Shown: positions 25,791 through 33,104 of the stretch, piece by piece
Layout: every line of letters begins with the position of its first letter
How positions within the stretch are numbered: the stretch's first letter is position 1
Origin: Leptotrichia shahii
GTDB taxonomy: Bacteria > Fusobacteriota > Fusobacteriia > Fusobacteriales > Leptotrichiaceae
Reading direction: 5' to 3'
NCBI RefSeq assembly: GCF_008327825.1
Contig: NZ_AP019827.1
Coordinates: 1,798,001 to 1,862,000 of the forward strand
Length of the DNA: 64,000 nt
Notes under the pieces: model-generated
What the model was told of the DNA's origin: nothing
The model's database searches: none
The model's input: the letters and a program-made list of their open reading frames with translations, nothing else
Translations under genes and position numbers: made by a program

Positions 25791-26609
25791 TTATTTTAAT
25801 AATATTTTTGTAGTTGCCAAATAAATTATATCGCCTGATTCCACTTTTATAGGTATATTTTTTTTTAATTTTATTTTTCGCTTATCCAGATTTTTTTCAA
25901 TTCCACTCCCGTTTTGCGAGCCTAAATCTTCATAATACCAAATTCCATTAACACGATTTAAAATGCCGTGAGCTCTGCTAACCAAATTAGAATAAATTCC
26001 TTCACTTACATCAATATCCACTCTATTTCTAGGCGACTGTTTCCCAATTAAAAGAGAAGTCGCCCTTCCAACTTTCCATATTTTCATATCATAATCTTCA
26101 GAATCCTTCAAAAATATATGCTCAATCTGATTTTTCTCCAAATTCTCTATTTCCTTCACTCTTTCTAAAAAAACATTATGTTCCCTTTCTCTATCATTTT
26201 TTATATTTTTAATTTCCTCTTGAACTTCTGCTTTTTCAAAAAATCTTTCCACAATAAGCAAGTAAAGTGTAACTCCAATATAAATAAAAATTGAAAAATA
26301 AAGACTTTTTATAGAATATCCTGAAAAATGCACAAAAATAAATGTAAACATCAAAACCATCATTATCAAAATATTTTTTACATTAAAAAATTTATAACTT
26401 TTCTGATTTCTTGTATTTAATTTTCGCTTTTCATATTTTTTTATCCCTTTGTCAACTCCCAAACTGCTTCTTTCAGTATTACTTTTACCATTTTCTCTCA
26501 TTCGTGCAACACTTCTGAGTCTTTCCAGCCGATAAATGCTCCCACGCCCAAATGGTCGTTTAAAAATACTTCTGAAATTCCTCAGAAATCTTCTGATTCC
26601 CCATAACAT
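25791..26609 (-). CDS. Membrane protein with C-terminal FHA domain
   Basis: 272 residues. A very basic N-terminal region (about 1-75, Arg/Lys-rich) is followed by two membrane spans (about 79-97, LILIMMVLMFTFIFVHF region, and 103-121, LYFSIFIYIGVTLYLLIV). A charged helical linker leads to a cytoplasmic FHA domain from about 175: VGRATSLLIGK, SNLVSRAHGIL (Ser211-Arg212-x-His214) and DLGSQNGSGI (Asn233-Gly234), the conserved phosphothreonine-binding positions. It follows the J-domain gene by 2 bp, so translation is probably coupled. It is likely the membrane anchor for phospho-dependent assembly of this module. No enzyme domain is visible. Confidence 0.85.
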   Translation of the reverse strand: MLWGIRRFLRNFRSIFKRPFGRGSIYRLERLRSVARMRENGKSNTERSSLGVDKGIKKYEKRKLNTRNQKSYKFFNVKNILIMMVLMFTFIFVHFSGYSIKSLYFSIFIYIGVTLYLLIVERFFEKAEVQEEIKNIKNDREREHNVFLERVKEIENLEKNQIEHIFLKDSEDYDMKIWKVGRATSLLIGKQSPRNRVDIDVSEGIYSNLVSRAHGILNRVNGIWYYEDLGSQNGSGIEKNLDKRKIKLKKNIPIKVESGDIIYLATTKILLK

Positions 26610-26611
26610 TT

Positions 26612-27046
26612 TTATCCTTTTCCTTTCATATCAAAAAAACGCTCAAACTGAATTTTTATATTTTCCTTCTCTAATTTCGCTTTTCCCTCTTGCTTTTTAT
26701 TCATCCTAAAACTATTTTCAAACATCCCTCTCATTTCCCTAGCACTTTTAAAAAAATCCCTTCCGAAAGTAAAATCGTTTTGAGGAAATTTATTTTTAAC
26801 ATTTCCTTTTTTATTCTTATTTTTTCTTTGACTCTGAATATTCTTCCTTCTACAATCATACTCTTCTCTTTTCTTTTCATCCCCAAGAATCTCATAAGCC
26901 TCAGTTACCTCCCGAAATTTCTTAGTAGCATTTCCATCTCCTGAATTCCTGTCTGGATGATATTTTATCGCCAATTTCCTATATTTTTTCTTTATTTCTG
27001 AAACATCAGCATTTTCAGACACACCTAATACTTCATAATAATTCAT
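26612..27046 (-). CDS. Short J-domain (DnaJ-like) protein, first gene of the kinase/FHA/Hsp70-like block
   Basis: 144 residues. A J domain occupies about 1-65: [20 protein letters not shown], the catalytic His30-Pro31-Asp32 triplet in [11 protein letters not shown], and [21 protein letters not shown]. It lacks the Gly/Phe region, zinc finger and C-terminal substrate domains of DnaJ, so it is a type III J protein. The remaining half is basic and low in complexity. The HPD triplet is what stimulates Hsp70 ATPases, and the same block encodes an Hsp70-like protein, which is the obvious candidate partner. A near-consensus promoter lies 41 bp upstream, and the Shine-Dalgarno is AAGGAAG. Confidence 0.92.
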   Translation of the reverse strand: MNYYEVLGVSENADVSEIKKKYRKLAIKYHPDRNSGDGNATKKFREVTEAYEILGDEKKREEYDCRRKNIQSQRKNKNKKGNVKNKFPQNDFTFGRDFFKSAREMRGMFENSFRMNKKQEGKAKLEKENIKIQFERFFDMKGKG

Positions 27047-27086
27047 TTTTCTTCCTTTTTTTTAATTAATATTTAATTTTAATTAA

Positions 27087-27115
27087 ATAATACTATATTT
27101 TTATATATTTGTCAA
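27087..27115 (-). promoter_or_regulatory. Promoter of the J-domain/FHA/PP2C/kinase/Hsp70-like block
   Basis: On the minus strand TTGACA and TATTAT are separated by 17 bp, 41 bp before the J-domain start. It has a consensus -35 box, so strong expression is expected unless repressed. Confidence 0.8.
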
Positions 27116-27185
27116 TATTTTTTTAATTTATTTTTAAAACTATTAATTTAAAATTTCACAAAAAAGTCATAAATTTTACATATTT

Positions 27186-27213
27186 TTGTCAAAATTAAAT
27201 GATATTATATACT
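27186..27213 (+). promoter_or_regulatory. Promoter of the small secreted basic protein
   Basis: TTGTCA and TATACT are separated by 16 bp, 63 bp before the ATG at 27276. It is divergent from the promoter of the J-domain block. Confidence 0.65.
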
Positions 27214-27275
27214 TGTTCAAGAGAAGATATGAACATAATAAAAAATAAAGATAAATCTGAATGGAGATGATTAAT

Positions 27276-27491
27276 ATGAAAAATACTTTTAAAAAAATAG
27301 TTGCAATTTTGGGAATTACAGGAATATCAATCGTATCTTTCGCTATGCCACCCAAAAATCCAAAGCCAAAAGCAATGATCGTTCAACCCAAAAGAAAACC
27401 AATTAATAAAAAAACAGAAAAAAAACGAGCTGCAAATTTTCAGGAAAAAAGAAATAATAAAAAGCCTGCAGTAAAAAAACACGGTAAATAA
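27276..27491 (+). CDS. Small secreted, strongly basic Lys/Pro-rich protein
   Basis: An internal GGAG Shine-Dalgarno places the start at ATG 27276 rather than 27261, giving 71 residues. The first 23 form a signal peptide (KKIVAILGITGISIVSFA, with cleavage likely after SFA). The mature part, about 48 residues, has almost no acidic residues and is rich in Lys, Arg, Pro, Asn and Gln (MPPKNPKPKAMIVQPKRKP...), so it is probably disordered and binds anionic partners such as nucleic acid, LPS or wall polymers. No family was recognised. It is transcribed divergently from the J-domain/kinase block from its own promoter and ends at a MITE-like element and a bidirectional terminator. Confidence 0.75.
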   Translation: MKNTFKKIVAILGITGISIVSFAMPPKNPKPKAMIVQPKRKPINKKTEKKRAANFQEKRNNKKPAVKKHGK

Positions 27492-27517
27492 TTAATACTA
27501 AATCTACTTCTTGATTT

Positions 27518-27623
27518 TATAGTAAAACTGCTTTAAAACTGAACTCAAAAATTATGACTATTTTACTCAAACCCTAAATTTAGATAATTTTTAGCAGTTT
27601 AATTTTAAATAGGGTTCACTATA
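27518..27623 (+). mobile_element. MITE-like element, copy 2 (106 bp) with terminal inverted repeats
   Basis: Starts TATAGTAAAACTGCTTTAAA and ends in the reverse complement of TATAGTGAACCCTATTTAAA, giving imperfect inverted termini of about 28 bp. Aligns without gaps to the minus strand of 20028-20133, and loosely to 33819-33921. It has no coding capacity and lies in an intergenic region. The terminal TA pairs suggest a TA target. Confidence 0.78.
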
Positions 27624-27658
27624 AATGATAAGATTAGAAAGATTTTTTTTAGCAAAAA

Positions 27659-27710
27659 AAAATGTACCTAAAAACTTAATTTTAAAGTAAAAAGTTTAAA
27701 GGTACATTTT
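27659..27710. terminator. Large bidirectional terminator hairpin
   Basis: An 11-bp outer stem AAAATGTACCT / AGGTACATTTT plus an inner AAACTT / AAGTTT stem (672-677 with 692-697). T-rich tracts follow in both directions. It serves the small secreted protein gene on the plus strand and could serve ruvA on the minus strand. The remainder of the gap up to 27866 holds two short degenerate hairpins (near 27725 and 27780) and nothing else recognised. Confidence 0.8.
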
Positions 27711-27865
27711 ATTTATTTGTAAAAACAAAAGGACTAACCCTTTGATAAATAATATTCTATTTAAAAAATAGAAATTATAGCAAAAGATCAAGATCCCTTG
27801 TTAAACAGAATTTATAATAAATTCATTTCTCTAATAAAAAATAGTATTAATATTATTTTACAGAA

Positions 27866-28507
27866 CTATTTTTTATTTTGAATTTTTTGTAAAACTATTT
27901 TTATAGCTTCACTAATATCCTTTAATTGAGCCAATTCACTATCTTTTATCCATTTGGAAATATCGGTATTTGTATATCCTAAAGATTCCAGAGCTAATTT
28001 TAGATCTTCCTTCATTAATGAGATTTTAGGGTCAAAAGACTCTGAAGTTATTAATTTTCCACTTGATACATTGCTAGTTTCTTCAAACATTTCTGACACA
28101 TCTATTTTTTTAACTTTATCCTTCAGATCCAATATTATTTTTTGAGCCTTTTTTATTCCAAGCCCTGGAACTCTTGTAAAGATTTTAGACTCATCTTCCA
28201 TAACAATCTCTATAATTTCTCTCATATTAAAAGTTGACAATATTGCAATTGCAAGTTTTGGTCCTACTCCACTTATACTTATCAAAGCCTTAAAAAGCTC
28301 TCTTTCATTTTGCGTTTTAAACCCATAAAGTGAAATATCATCTTCTTTCACATTTGTAAAAATATATAATTTTTCATTATTTCCAATATCAGCTATTTTT
28401 TCAAAAGTTTTTAATGATATATGAATTTTATACGCCAATCCATTTATCTCTAATGCAACATAATCTATTTTTTTTATCACCAATTTTCCTAAAATATACT
28501 CAAACAT
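27866..28507 (-). CDS. ruvA: Holliday junction branch migration protein RuvA
   Basis: A DNA-binding tetramer that loads the RuvB motor onto Holliday junctions. 213 residues. The N-terminal OB-fold begins MFEYILGKLVIKKIDYVALE and includes LYIFTNVKEDDISLYGF. The tandem helix-hairpin-helix motifs are LISISGVGPKLAIAILS (about 91-107) and FTRVPGLGIKKAQKIILDLK (about 125-144). The C-terminal RuvB-interacting domain ends KLALESLGYTNTDISKWIKD and onward. The length is normal. ruvB is not adjacent. The gene is followed by AT-rich DNA with degenerate hairpins. Confidence 0.96.
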   Translation of the reverse strand: MFEYILGKLVIKKIDYVALEINGLAYKIHISLKTFEKIADIGNNEKLYIFTNVKEDDISLYGFKTQNERELFKALISISGVGPKLAIAILSTFNMREIIEIVMEDESKIFTRVPGLGIKKAQKIILDLKDKVKKIDVSEMFEETSNVSSGKLITSESFDPKISLMKEDLKLALESLGYTNTDISKWIKDSELAQLKDISEAIKIVLQKIQNKK

Positions 28508-28588
28508 CTACATCCTTTCTCTATTTTTTTATATTTTCTATTAAATAAAAAGAAGACTTATTTATTCTGATTCCTTGACAAATAACAT

Positions 28589-29374
28589 TTATAATTTCAC
28601 CAGTTCAACTCTTGGAATATTCTCTTCTAAAAACATAATACCAATTTCCTTAAATTTTTCCTGTCCATCTGTTACATAATATTTTACTTCTTCATTTTTT
28701 TTTGCGTCATTTTTTAAAAATTCATTTTGCTCCAAAATTTCCTTCAAATCCAAAGCCGTTTCCTTTGCGGGATCTACAATCTTTATATCTGGATAAATTT
28801 TACTTATGGCATCTTTTAACAACGGATAATGAGTACATCCTAATATTAAAGTATCTATTTTCCCTTTAAAATCATCAAGATATGTCGTTATTATTTGATT
28901 CACTAATTTTCCACTCAAAATTCCCTCTTCCACCGCTGGAACAAAAAGTGGACAAGCCTTTTGAAGCACTTCCACTTTTTTATTAAAAAGTTTTATTTCC
29001 TCTTTATATTTTCCAGACTGTATAGTCGCCTTTGTTCCAATTACACCAATTTTACCACTTTTTGTTGTATTTATTGCCGTTCTTGCCCCAGCCTCAATTA
29101 CTCCAATAATCGGAATTTTAAAAGTTTCCTTCAATTCCTTTAATGCAAGTGCAGTGGCTGTGTTACAAGCCACTACGATAGCACTCACATTTTTTTCCAG
29201 CAAAAATTCAACAATTTCCTTTGAATATCTTATAATCAGCTCTTTTGTCTTTTCTCCATACGGAACTCTTGCCGTATCTCCAAGATAATATATTTTTTCA
29301 TCTGGTAAAACTTTCCTAATTTCCTTTAATACAGTAAGTCCCCCAATTCCCGAATCAAATACTCCGATAGACAT
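28589..29374 (-). CDS. murI: Glutamate racemase
   Basis: Makes D-glutamate for peptidoglycan. 261 residues, normal length. The two catalytic cysteines are clear: Cys70 in VVACNTATALAL and Cys180 in LGCTHYPLL. The N-terminal signature GVFDSGIGGLTVLKEI and the YYLGDTARVPYG segment confirm the family. It lies 81 bp upstream of ruvA and 67 bp downstream of the carboxypeptidase gene on the same strand, with a weak hairpin between it and the latter, so it may be expressed partly by read-through. The Shine-Dalgarno is AAAGGAAG. Confidence 0.96.
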   Translation of the reverse strand: MSIGVFDSGIGGLTVLKEIRKVLPDEKIYYLGDTARVPYGEKTKELIIRYSKEIVEFLLEKNVSAIVVACNTATALALKELKETFKIPIIGVIEAGARTAINTTKSGKIGVIGTKATIQSGKYKEEIKLFNKKVEVLQKACPLFVPAVEEGILSGKLVNQIITTYLDDFKGKIDTLILGCTHYPLLKDAISKIYPDIKIVDPAKETALDLKEILEQNEFLKNDAKKNEEVKYYVTDGQEKFKEIGIMFLEENIPRVELVKL

Positions 29375-29412
29375 TTTACTTCCTTTCTGTTCTATATTAA
29401 TAAAATAAAATT

Positions 29413-29433
29413 GAGCCGTTATAAAAACAGCTC
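29413..29433 (-). terminator. Hairpin between the carboxypeptidase gene and murI
   Basis: GAGCCGTT / AACAGCTC (one G-T pair), with a 5-nt loop. On the minus strand AATTTTATTTTA follows, so the U-tract is imperfect and termination may be partial. Confidence 0.55.
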
Positions 29434-29441
29434 TTTTTATA

Positions 29442-30779
29442 TTATCTCATAATTAATTCTCCACTATAAGTCAACGTTCCATCAGTTGCAACATAAGTTC
29501 CTACAATTTTGCCTCTGCTATTCTTATTCACTCCCGAATTTAAGTTTACTGTATAAGTCAAATTTGGTCGTTGAGTTGCAGTTATTTCTACATCTTTTGT
29601 AGGATATAAGTTATATTTATTTTCACCTATTTTTGCTACCGCCACTATATCATTTTTACTTATAATTTTCATTTTCTTTGCTGAATTATTACTATTATTA
29701 TTTTTACCAAAAATTGTATTGAAGAATTGCTCTATTTTATTTCCTTTTCTAGTATTATTATTTTCAGCATTACTGCTAGCTTCATTACTATTATTGCTGT
29801 TATCGTTATTATTGTTTTGATCGCTATCATTATAATTATATCTGTTCTTGTTACTGTTCCCACTATTATAATTACTATTGTTGTTATTACTTGCATAAGC
29901 ATAGCTGCTGCTTGTACTATTATTTTTCTTTGCATAGCCATTTATATAATAATCGTTTATTTCTCTTGCTCCAATTGCATTTCTATCTTTCGCATGATTT
30001 GAACCTAAAATAACAGCTATCATTCTATCGTCACCCCTATTTGCCGTCAATACGATATTTGAACCTGCGGCATCGTGGTAACCTGTTTTTAATCCGTCTA
30101 CTCCTTGTACATTTCCTAAAAGTGTGTTTGTAGAAGTTACTTTTGTATTTCCGTTGTCAATATATTCTACTTTATTTTTTGAAAAATTTAAATATTCACT
30201 ATAATCTTTTAATGTTATTTGTGCCAATTTATACAAATCACGTGCATTGCCTTGATCCATGCAAGAACCTGTATAACTAGGCGGCAATCCATTTGGAGAA
30301 CAGTATCTTAGGGAATCTAAGCCATAACTTCTTGCCTTTTCATTCATAGAACGTACAAAACTTGGAACATCTCCTCCCACATATTCAGCAAGTGCATAGG
30401 CGGCGTTATTTGATGACTTTATAATTGTAGCCTTTAATAAATCCCTTACTGTATACTGTTTCCCAGCAGTCAATTTTACTCCATAAGGAACTGAAGCTGC
30501 TTTTGATGAAACTGTTACCTTATCATCATAGGAAATTTGACCAGATTTTATTTTATCTAATGTCAATATTGATGTCATAATTTTTGTAACCGATGCTAAA
30601 GGCCGAACTGCTAAACTATTGTCTTCCTTTATAATATTTCCATTTATATCCCCAATTAATAATGCCTTGTAATCGTGATAATTCTCGCCTTCAGCAAATG
30701 AAAACGCTGACATAGCCAAAAATACCATAGATAACACCATTTTTTTACTTCTAATACCAATTTTTACTTTTTTTCTCAT
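29442..30779 (-). CDS. D-alanyl-D-alanine carboxypeptidase (PBP5/6 family) with Asn/Ser-rich linker
   Basis: Trims the terminal D-Ala of peptidoglycan stem peptides in the periplasm. 445 residues, with a signal peptide at about 1-29 (MVLSMVFLAMSAFSFA). The serine peptidase S11 motifs are all present: SVTK with Ser63/Lys66, the SSN triad 122-124, and KTG 231-233 in DGLKTGYHDAAGSN. A long Asn/Ser/Tyr-rich low-complexity linker (about 286-345) separates the catalytic domain from a small C-terminal beta domain (about 355-445), which takes the place of the usual PBP5 C-terminal domain. No amphipathic membrane-anchor helix is evident at the very end. The Shine-Dalgarno is AAAAGGAA. Confidence 0.92.
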   Translation of the reverse strand: MRKKVKIGIRSKKMVLSMVFLAMSAFSFAEGENYHDYKALLIGDINGNIIKEDNSLAVRPLASVTKIMTSILTLDKIKSGQISYDDKVTVSSKAASVPYGVKLTAGKQYTVRDLLKATIIKSSNNAAYALAEYVGGDVPSFVRSMNEKARSYGLDSLRYCSPNGLPPSYTGSCMDQGNARDLYKLAQITLKDYSEYLNFSKNKVEYIDNGNTKVTSTNTLLGNVQGVDGLKTGYHDAAGSNIVLTANRGDDRMIAVILGSNHAKDRNAIGAREINDYYINGYAKKNNSTSSSYAYASNNNNSNYNSGNSNKNRYNYNDSDQNNNNDNSNNSNEASSNAENNNTRKGNKIEQFFNTIFGKNNNSNNSAKKMKIISKNDIVAVAKIGENKYNLYPTKDVEITATQRPNLTYTVNLNSGVNKNSRGKIVGTYVATDGTLTYSGELIMR

Positions 30780-30991
30780 TTCCTTTTCTTTCCTCTTTTC
30801 ATACCTAATAATTTTCCTAAAGGTTATTATACTATTTTATTATTAGTTTTTCATTTGTAATTTTTTTGTAAAGAGAAAAAATTTATTTTCTTAATTTGAA
30901 ATCGGAAATTAATTATAACAATATCATTAATTATATATTAAAATTATATAAAAAATTATTAAAACTTCTGTAAATGCTTCTGCCTTAACTT

Positions 30992-31176
30992 TTACTTTTC
31001 TGAAAAATCATCTAAATTTTCTTTTGTTTCTTTAAATTTATTTTCAAATTTTTCTTTCAGTTCCTTATACTTAAATATTTATTTCCAGTTTTCTTCCATA
31101 TTCTTCTGTCAATTCCAACAAAACTTTTAAGTAAGCCTTTGTAAAATCCCAAGACACAATATTTTTAAATTTTCAT
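30992..31176 (-). pseudogene. Possible remnant of a small helical protein gene
   Basis: An ATG at 31176 with an upstream GAAGAAAAATAGA reads only three codons before TAA. One base change restores a frame with IVSWDFTKAYLKVLLELTEE and YGRKLEI, and after a second shift YKELKEKFENKFKETKENL and DDFSEK to a stop at 30992. The composition is that of a charged helical protein and unlike random AT-rich DNA. It is therefore a candidate decayed gene, or a small gene with sequence errors, in the 470-bp gap between the carboxypeptidase gene and rseP. No family was recognised. The rest of the gap holds nothing clear. Confidence 0.35.
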
Positions 31177-31250
31177 TCTATTTTTCTTCACTTATAAATA
31201 TTATTATTATTTATTTCATAACTTTTATTTTTATAATTAGCCAAACTTTC

Positions 31251-32441
31251 TTAAAAATATTTTGTAACATCGAAAAACACAATAATCATCATCAATACAA
31301 GTAAGAATATCATTCCTATTAAATGTATTTTTTCTTCAATTTTTTTATTAATTTTAATTCCAAAAAATTCAGGAATTATAAAAATCAATCTTCCTCCATC
31401 AAGTGCAGGAATTGGCAGCAAGTTCATAATGCCAATATTTATAGAAATTAAGATAAAGACACCAAGCATAGCAAACAGCCCTCCTTGACCATAAGCCTCT
31501 CCAATAACTTTAGGAAGCCCTACAGGACCTGTCATTTCCTTCATTGCGACTTTTCCCGTTACAAGCATTTTAACGCCGTCAAGCGTCAGTTTAAAATAAT
31601 CTCCAAACATAATAAAACTTATTTTTATTCTTTCTCCAAATGTTGATTTTTGGCTTAATAAATGAATTCCAAGGATATTGCTTCTAGTTTTTTCGTTATA
31701 AGCTAATTTTACATTTTCAGTAATTTCTTTATTATCTCTTAATACTTTTAAGATGACATCTTCATTTTTATAATTTTGACTAATTTCGCCAATTTTTTTA
31801 GTCATTTCACTCCAATTTGCTATATTTTTACCATTAATTGTTAAAATCTTGTCATTTACCTTCAATTTTCCATTTGCTTTTGAATTTTGCTCAATTTCTC
31901 CAACAATTGCCTGTGAATATTGAGGAGGCACAACTCCTGCAATAGAAAGCATTATGTATAAAGCAACTAAAGCAGAAATAAAATTCATCACAACTCCTGC
32001 GATTAGCACAATAAACCTGCTAAATGGCGATTTCGTAAAAAATCCATTTTTCTGTATATTTTCTTGTCTTTTTAATTCTTGTTTTACAGCTGCATCTAAT
32101 CTTTTTTTCACTTCACTAATAAATTGTTCATCTTTAATCTCATTATTTTCACTATTTATTTCATCTTTTAATTTTTCAATAATTTCATCCATTCTTTCCT
32201 TCTTAAATGCTTCCAAATCAAACTTTTCAGGCTGCATTCCTTCAATATTAACAAATCCTCCCAATGGTAAAATTCTGATTGAATAAACTGTTTCCTCCTT
32301 TTTTACTGAAAAAAGCCTTGGTCCCATTCCAATTGCAAATTCTGTAACAGGCATTCCAAAATACTTAGCTGTAGCAAAATGTCCCAGTTCATGTATAAAT
32401 ACTATGATTCCTAAAATTATTATTGTAAAAATTATTCCCAT
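31251..32441 (-). CDS. rseP: RseP-type intramembrane zinc metalloprotease (site-2 protease)
   Basis: Cleaves membrane-embedded substrates such as anti-sigma factors and leftover signal peptides. 396 residues. The zinc site HELGH lies at 17-21 inside the first membrane helix. A PDZ domain at about 165-255 (IVGEIEQNSKANGKLKVNDK) is followed by the second zinc-site and substrate motif NLLPIPALDGGRLIF and a C-terminal membrane helix (IHLIGMIFLLVLMMIIVFF). A charged insertion of about 75 residues lies between the first two helices (DLEAFKKERMDEIIEKLKDE and onward), longer than in E. coli. Unusually, no dxr, cdsA or uppS gene is beside it. It is downstream of sepF with a terminator between. Confidence 0.92.
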   Translation of the reverse strand: MGIIFTIIILGIIVFIHELGHFATAKYFGMPVTEFAIGMGPRLFSVKKEETVYSIRILPLGGFVNIEGMQPEKFDLEAFKKERMDEIIEKLKDEINSENNEIKDEQFISEVKKRLDAAVKQELKRQENIQKNGFFTKSPFSRFIVLIAGVVMNFISALVALYIMLSIAGVVPPQYSQAIVGEIEQNSKANGKLKVNDKILTINGKNIANWSEMTKKIGEISQNYKNEDVILKVLRDNKEITENVKLAYNEKTRSNILGIHLLSQKSTFGERIKISFIMFGDYFKLTLDGVKMLVTGKVAMKEMTGPVGLPKVIGEAYGQGGLFAMLGVFILISINIGIMNLLPIPALDGGRLIFIIPEFFGIKINKKIEEKIHLIGMIFLLVLMMIIVFFDVTKYF

Positions 32442-32488
32442 TATTCACTCTCCATTTTTTTGTTTATATTTTTAGATTATCAAAAAAT

Positions 32489-32523
32489 ACTGCTTTAAAT
32501 GAGAAAATCTCAAAAAAAGCAGT
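32489..32523 (-). terminator. Terminator after sepF
   Basis: ACTGC ... GAGA pairs with TCTC ... GCAGT around a partly mismatched A/T-rich middle. On the minus strand it is followed by ATTTTTTG. It separates sepF from rseP. Confidence 0.7.
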
Positions 32524-32553
32524 TAAATTCTAAAACTTAACTTTTACATTTGA

Positions 32554-33093
32554 TTATAAGTAAGTACCTTCGCCTTCATCTTCTCCTAATGAGGCATCAA
32601 TATCTTCATAATCAATTTCCATTGGAATAGAAGTTAAAACTTTGTCAGTAACTTTTGACAAATGTGCACTCATCGCATAAGCAGCCCCACTTACAAAATC
32701 TATTACTCTTTGTCCTACTTCATATTCTAAAAATTCCAAACTAAATGTTACAATTTTGTTTTCCTTTATTGCATCTGCAATTAATCTCGAGTCTTCAAAA
32801 ACCTTTGGTCTAATAATCGAGACATTTACTTTAGATGTTGGCATTTTTGTAATTTCCTCCTTTTTTCCTACGCCAAAAAGACTTCCTATTCCTTTTTTTT
32901 CTTCTGGCTGTTTTTCTGTTTCTACACGATTTGCTGTTGTTTTGTGCTGAACTTTAGACTGCTGATTTTGTTGTGGCTGTTCTGTTGCCACTTCTTTTTT
33001 TTCATTTTCTGACGATTCTTCAGATAATTCATCTTCATCTTCATCTTCGATGTCATCGCCAAAAAATTCCATTAATTTTCTCTTAAGTCCCAA
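32554..33093 (-). CDS. sepF: Cell division protein SepF
   Basis: Binds the FtsZ C-terminus and helps to anchor and align the Z-ring at the membrane. 179 residues. A short amphipathic N-terminus (MGLKRKLMEFFGDD) could be the membrane-binding helix. An acidic and Gln-rich linker (about 15-85) follows. The SepF core (about 88-165) shows VNVSIIRPKVFEDSRLIADAI, IVTFSLEFLE and QRVIDFVSGAAYAMSAHL, typical of the family. It lies 11 bp after a YggS/PLPBP gene, the same order as in Gram-positive division clusters (yggS-sepF). In a diderm this is characteristic of Fusobacteria-like lineages. The terminator is downstream. Confidence 0.92.
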   Translation of the reverse strand: MGLKRKLMEFFGDDIEDEDEDELSEESSENEKKEVATEQPQQNQQSKVQHKTTANRVETEKQPEEKKGIGSLFGVGKKEEITKMPTSKVNVSIIRPKVFEDSRLIADAIKENKIVTFSLEFLEYEVGQRVIDFVSGAAYAMSAHLSKVTDKVLTSIPMEIDYEDIDASLGEDEGEGTYL

Positions 33094-33104
33094 AGCATAA
33101 CCTC

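Noticed and set aside
29727-30002. Plus-strand hydrophobic frame of 91 codons
   Set aside because: It is the reverse of the Asn/Ser low-complexity linker of the carboxypeptidase; repeated AAT/AAC read backwards as ATT/GTT gives Ile/Val runs.
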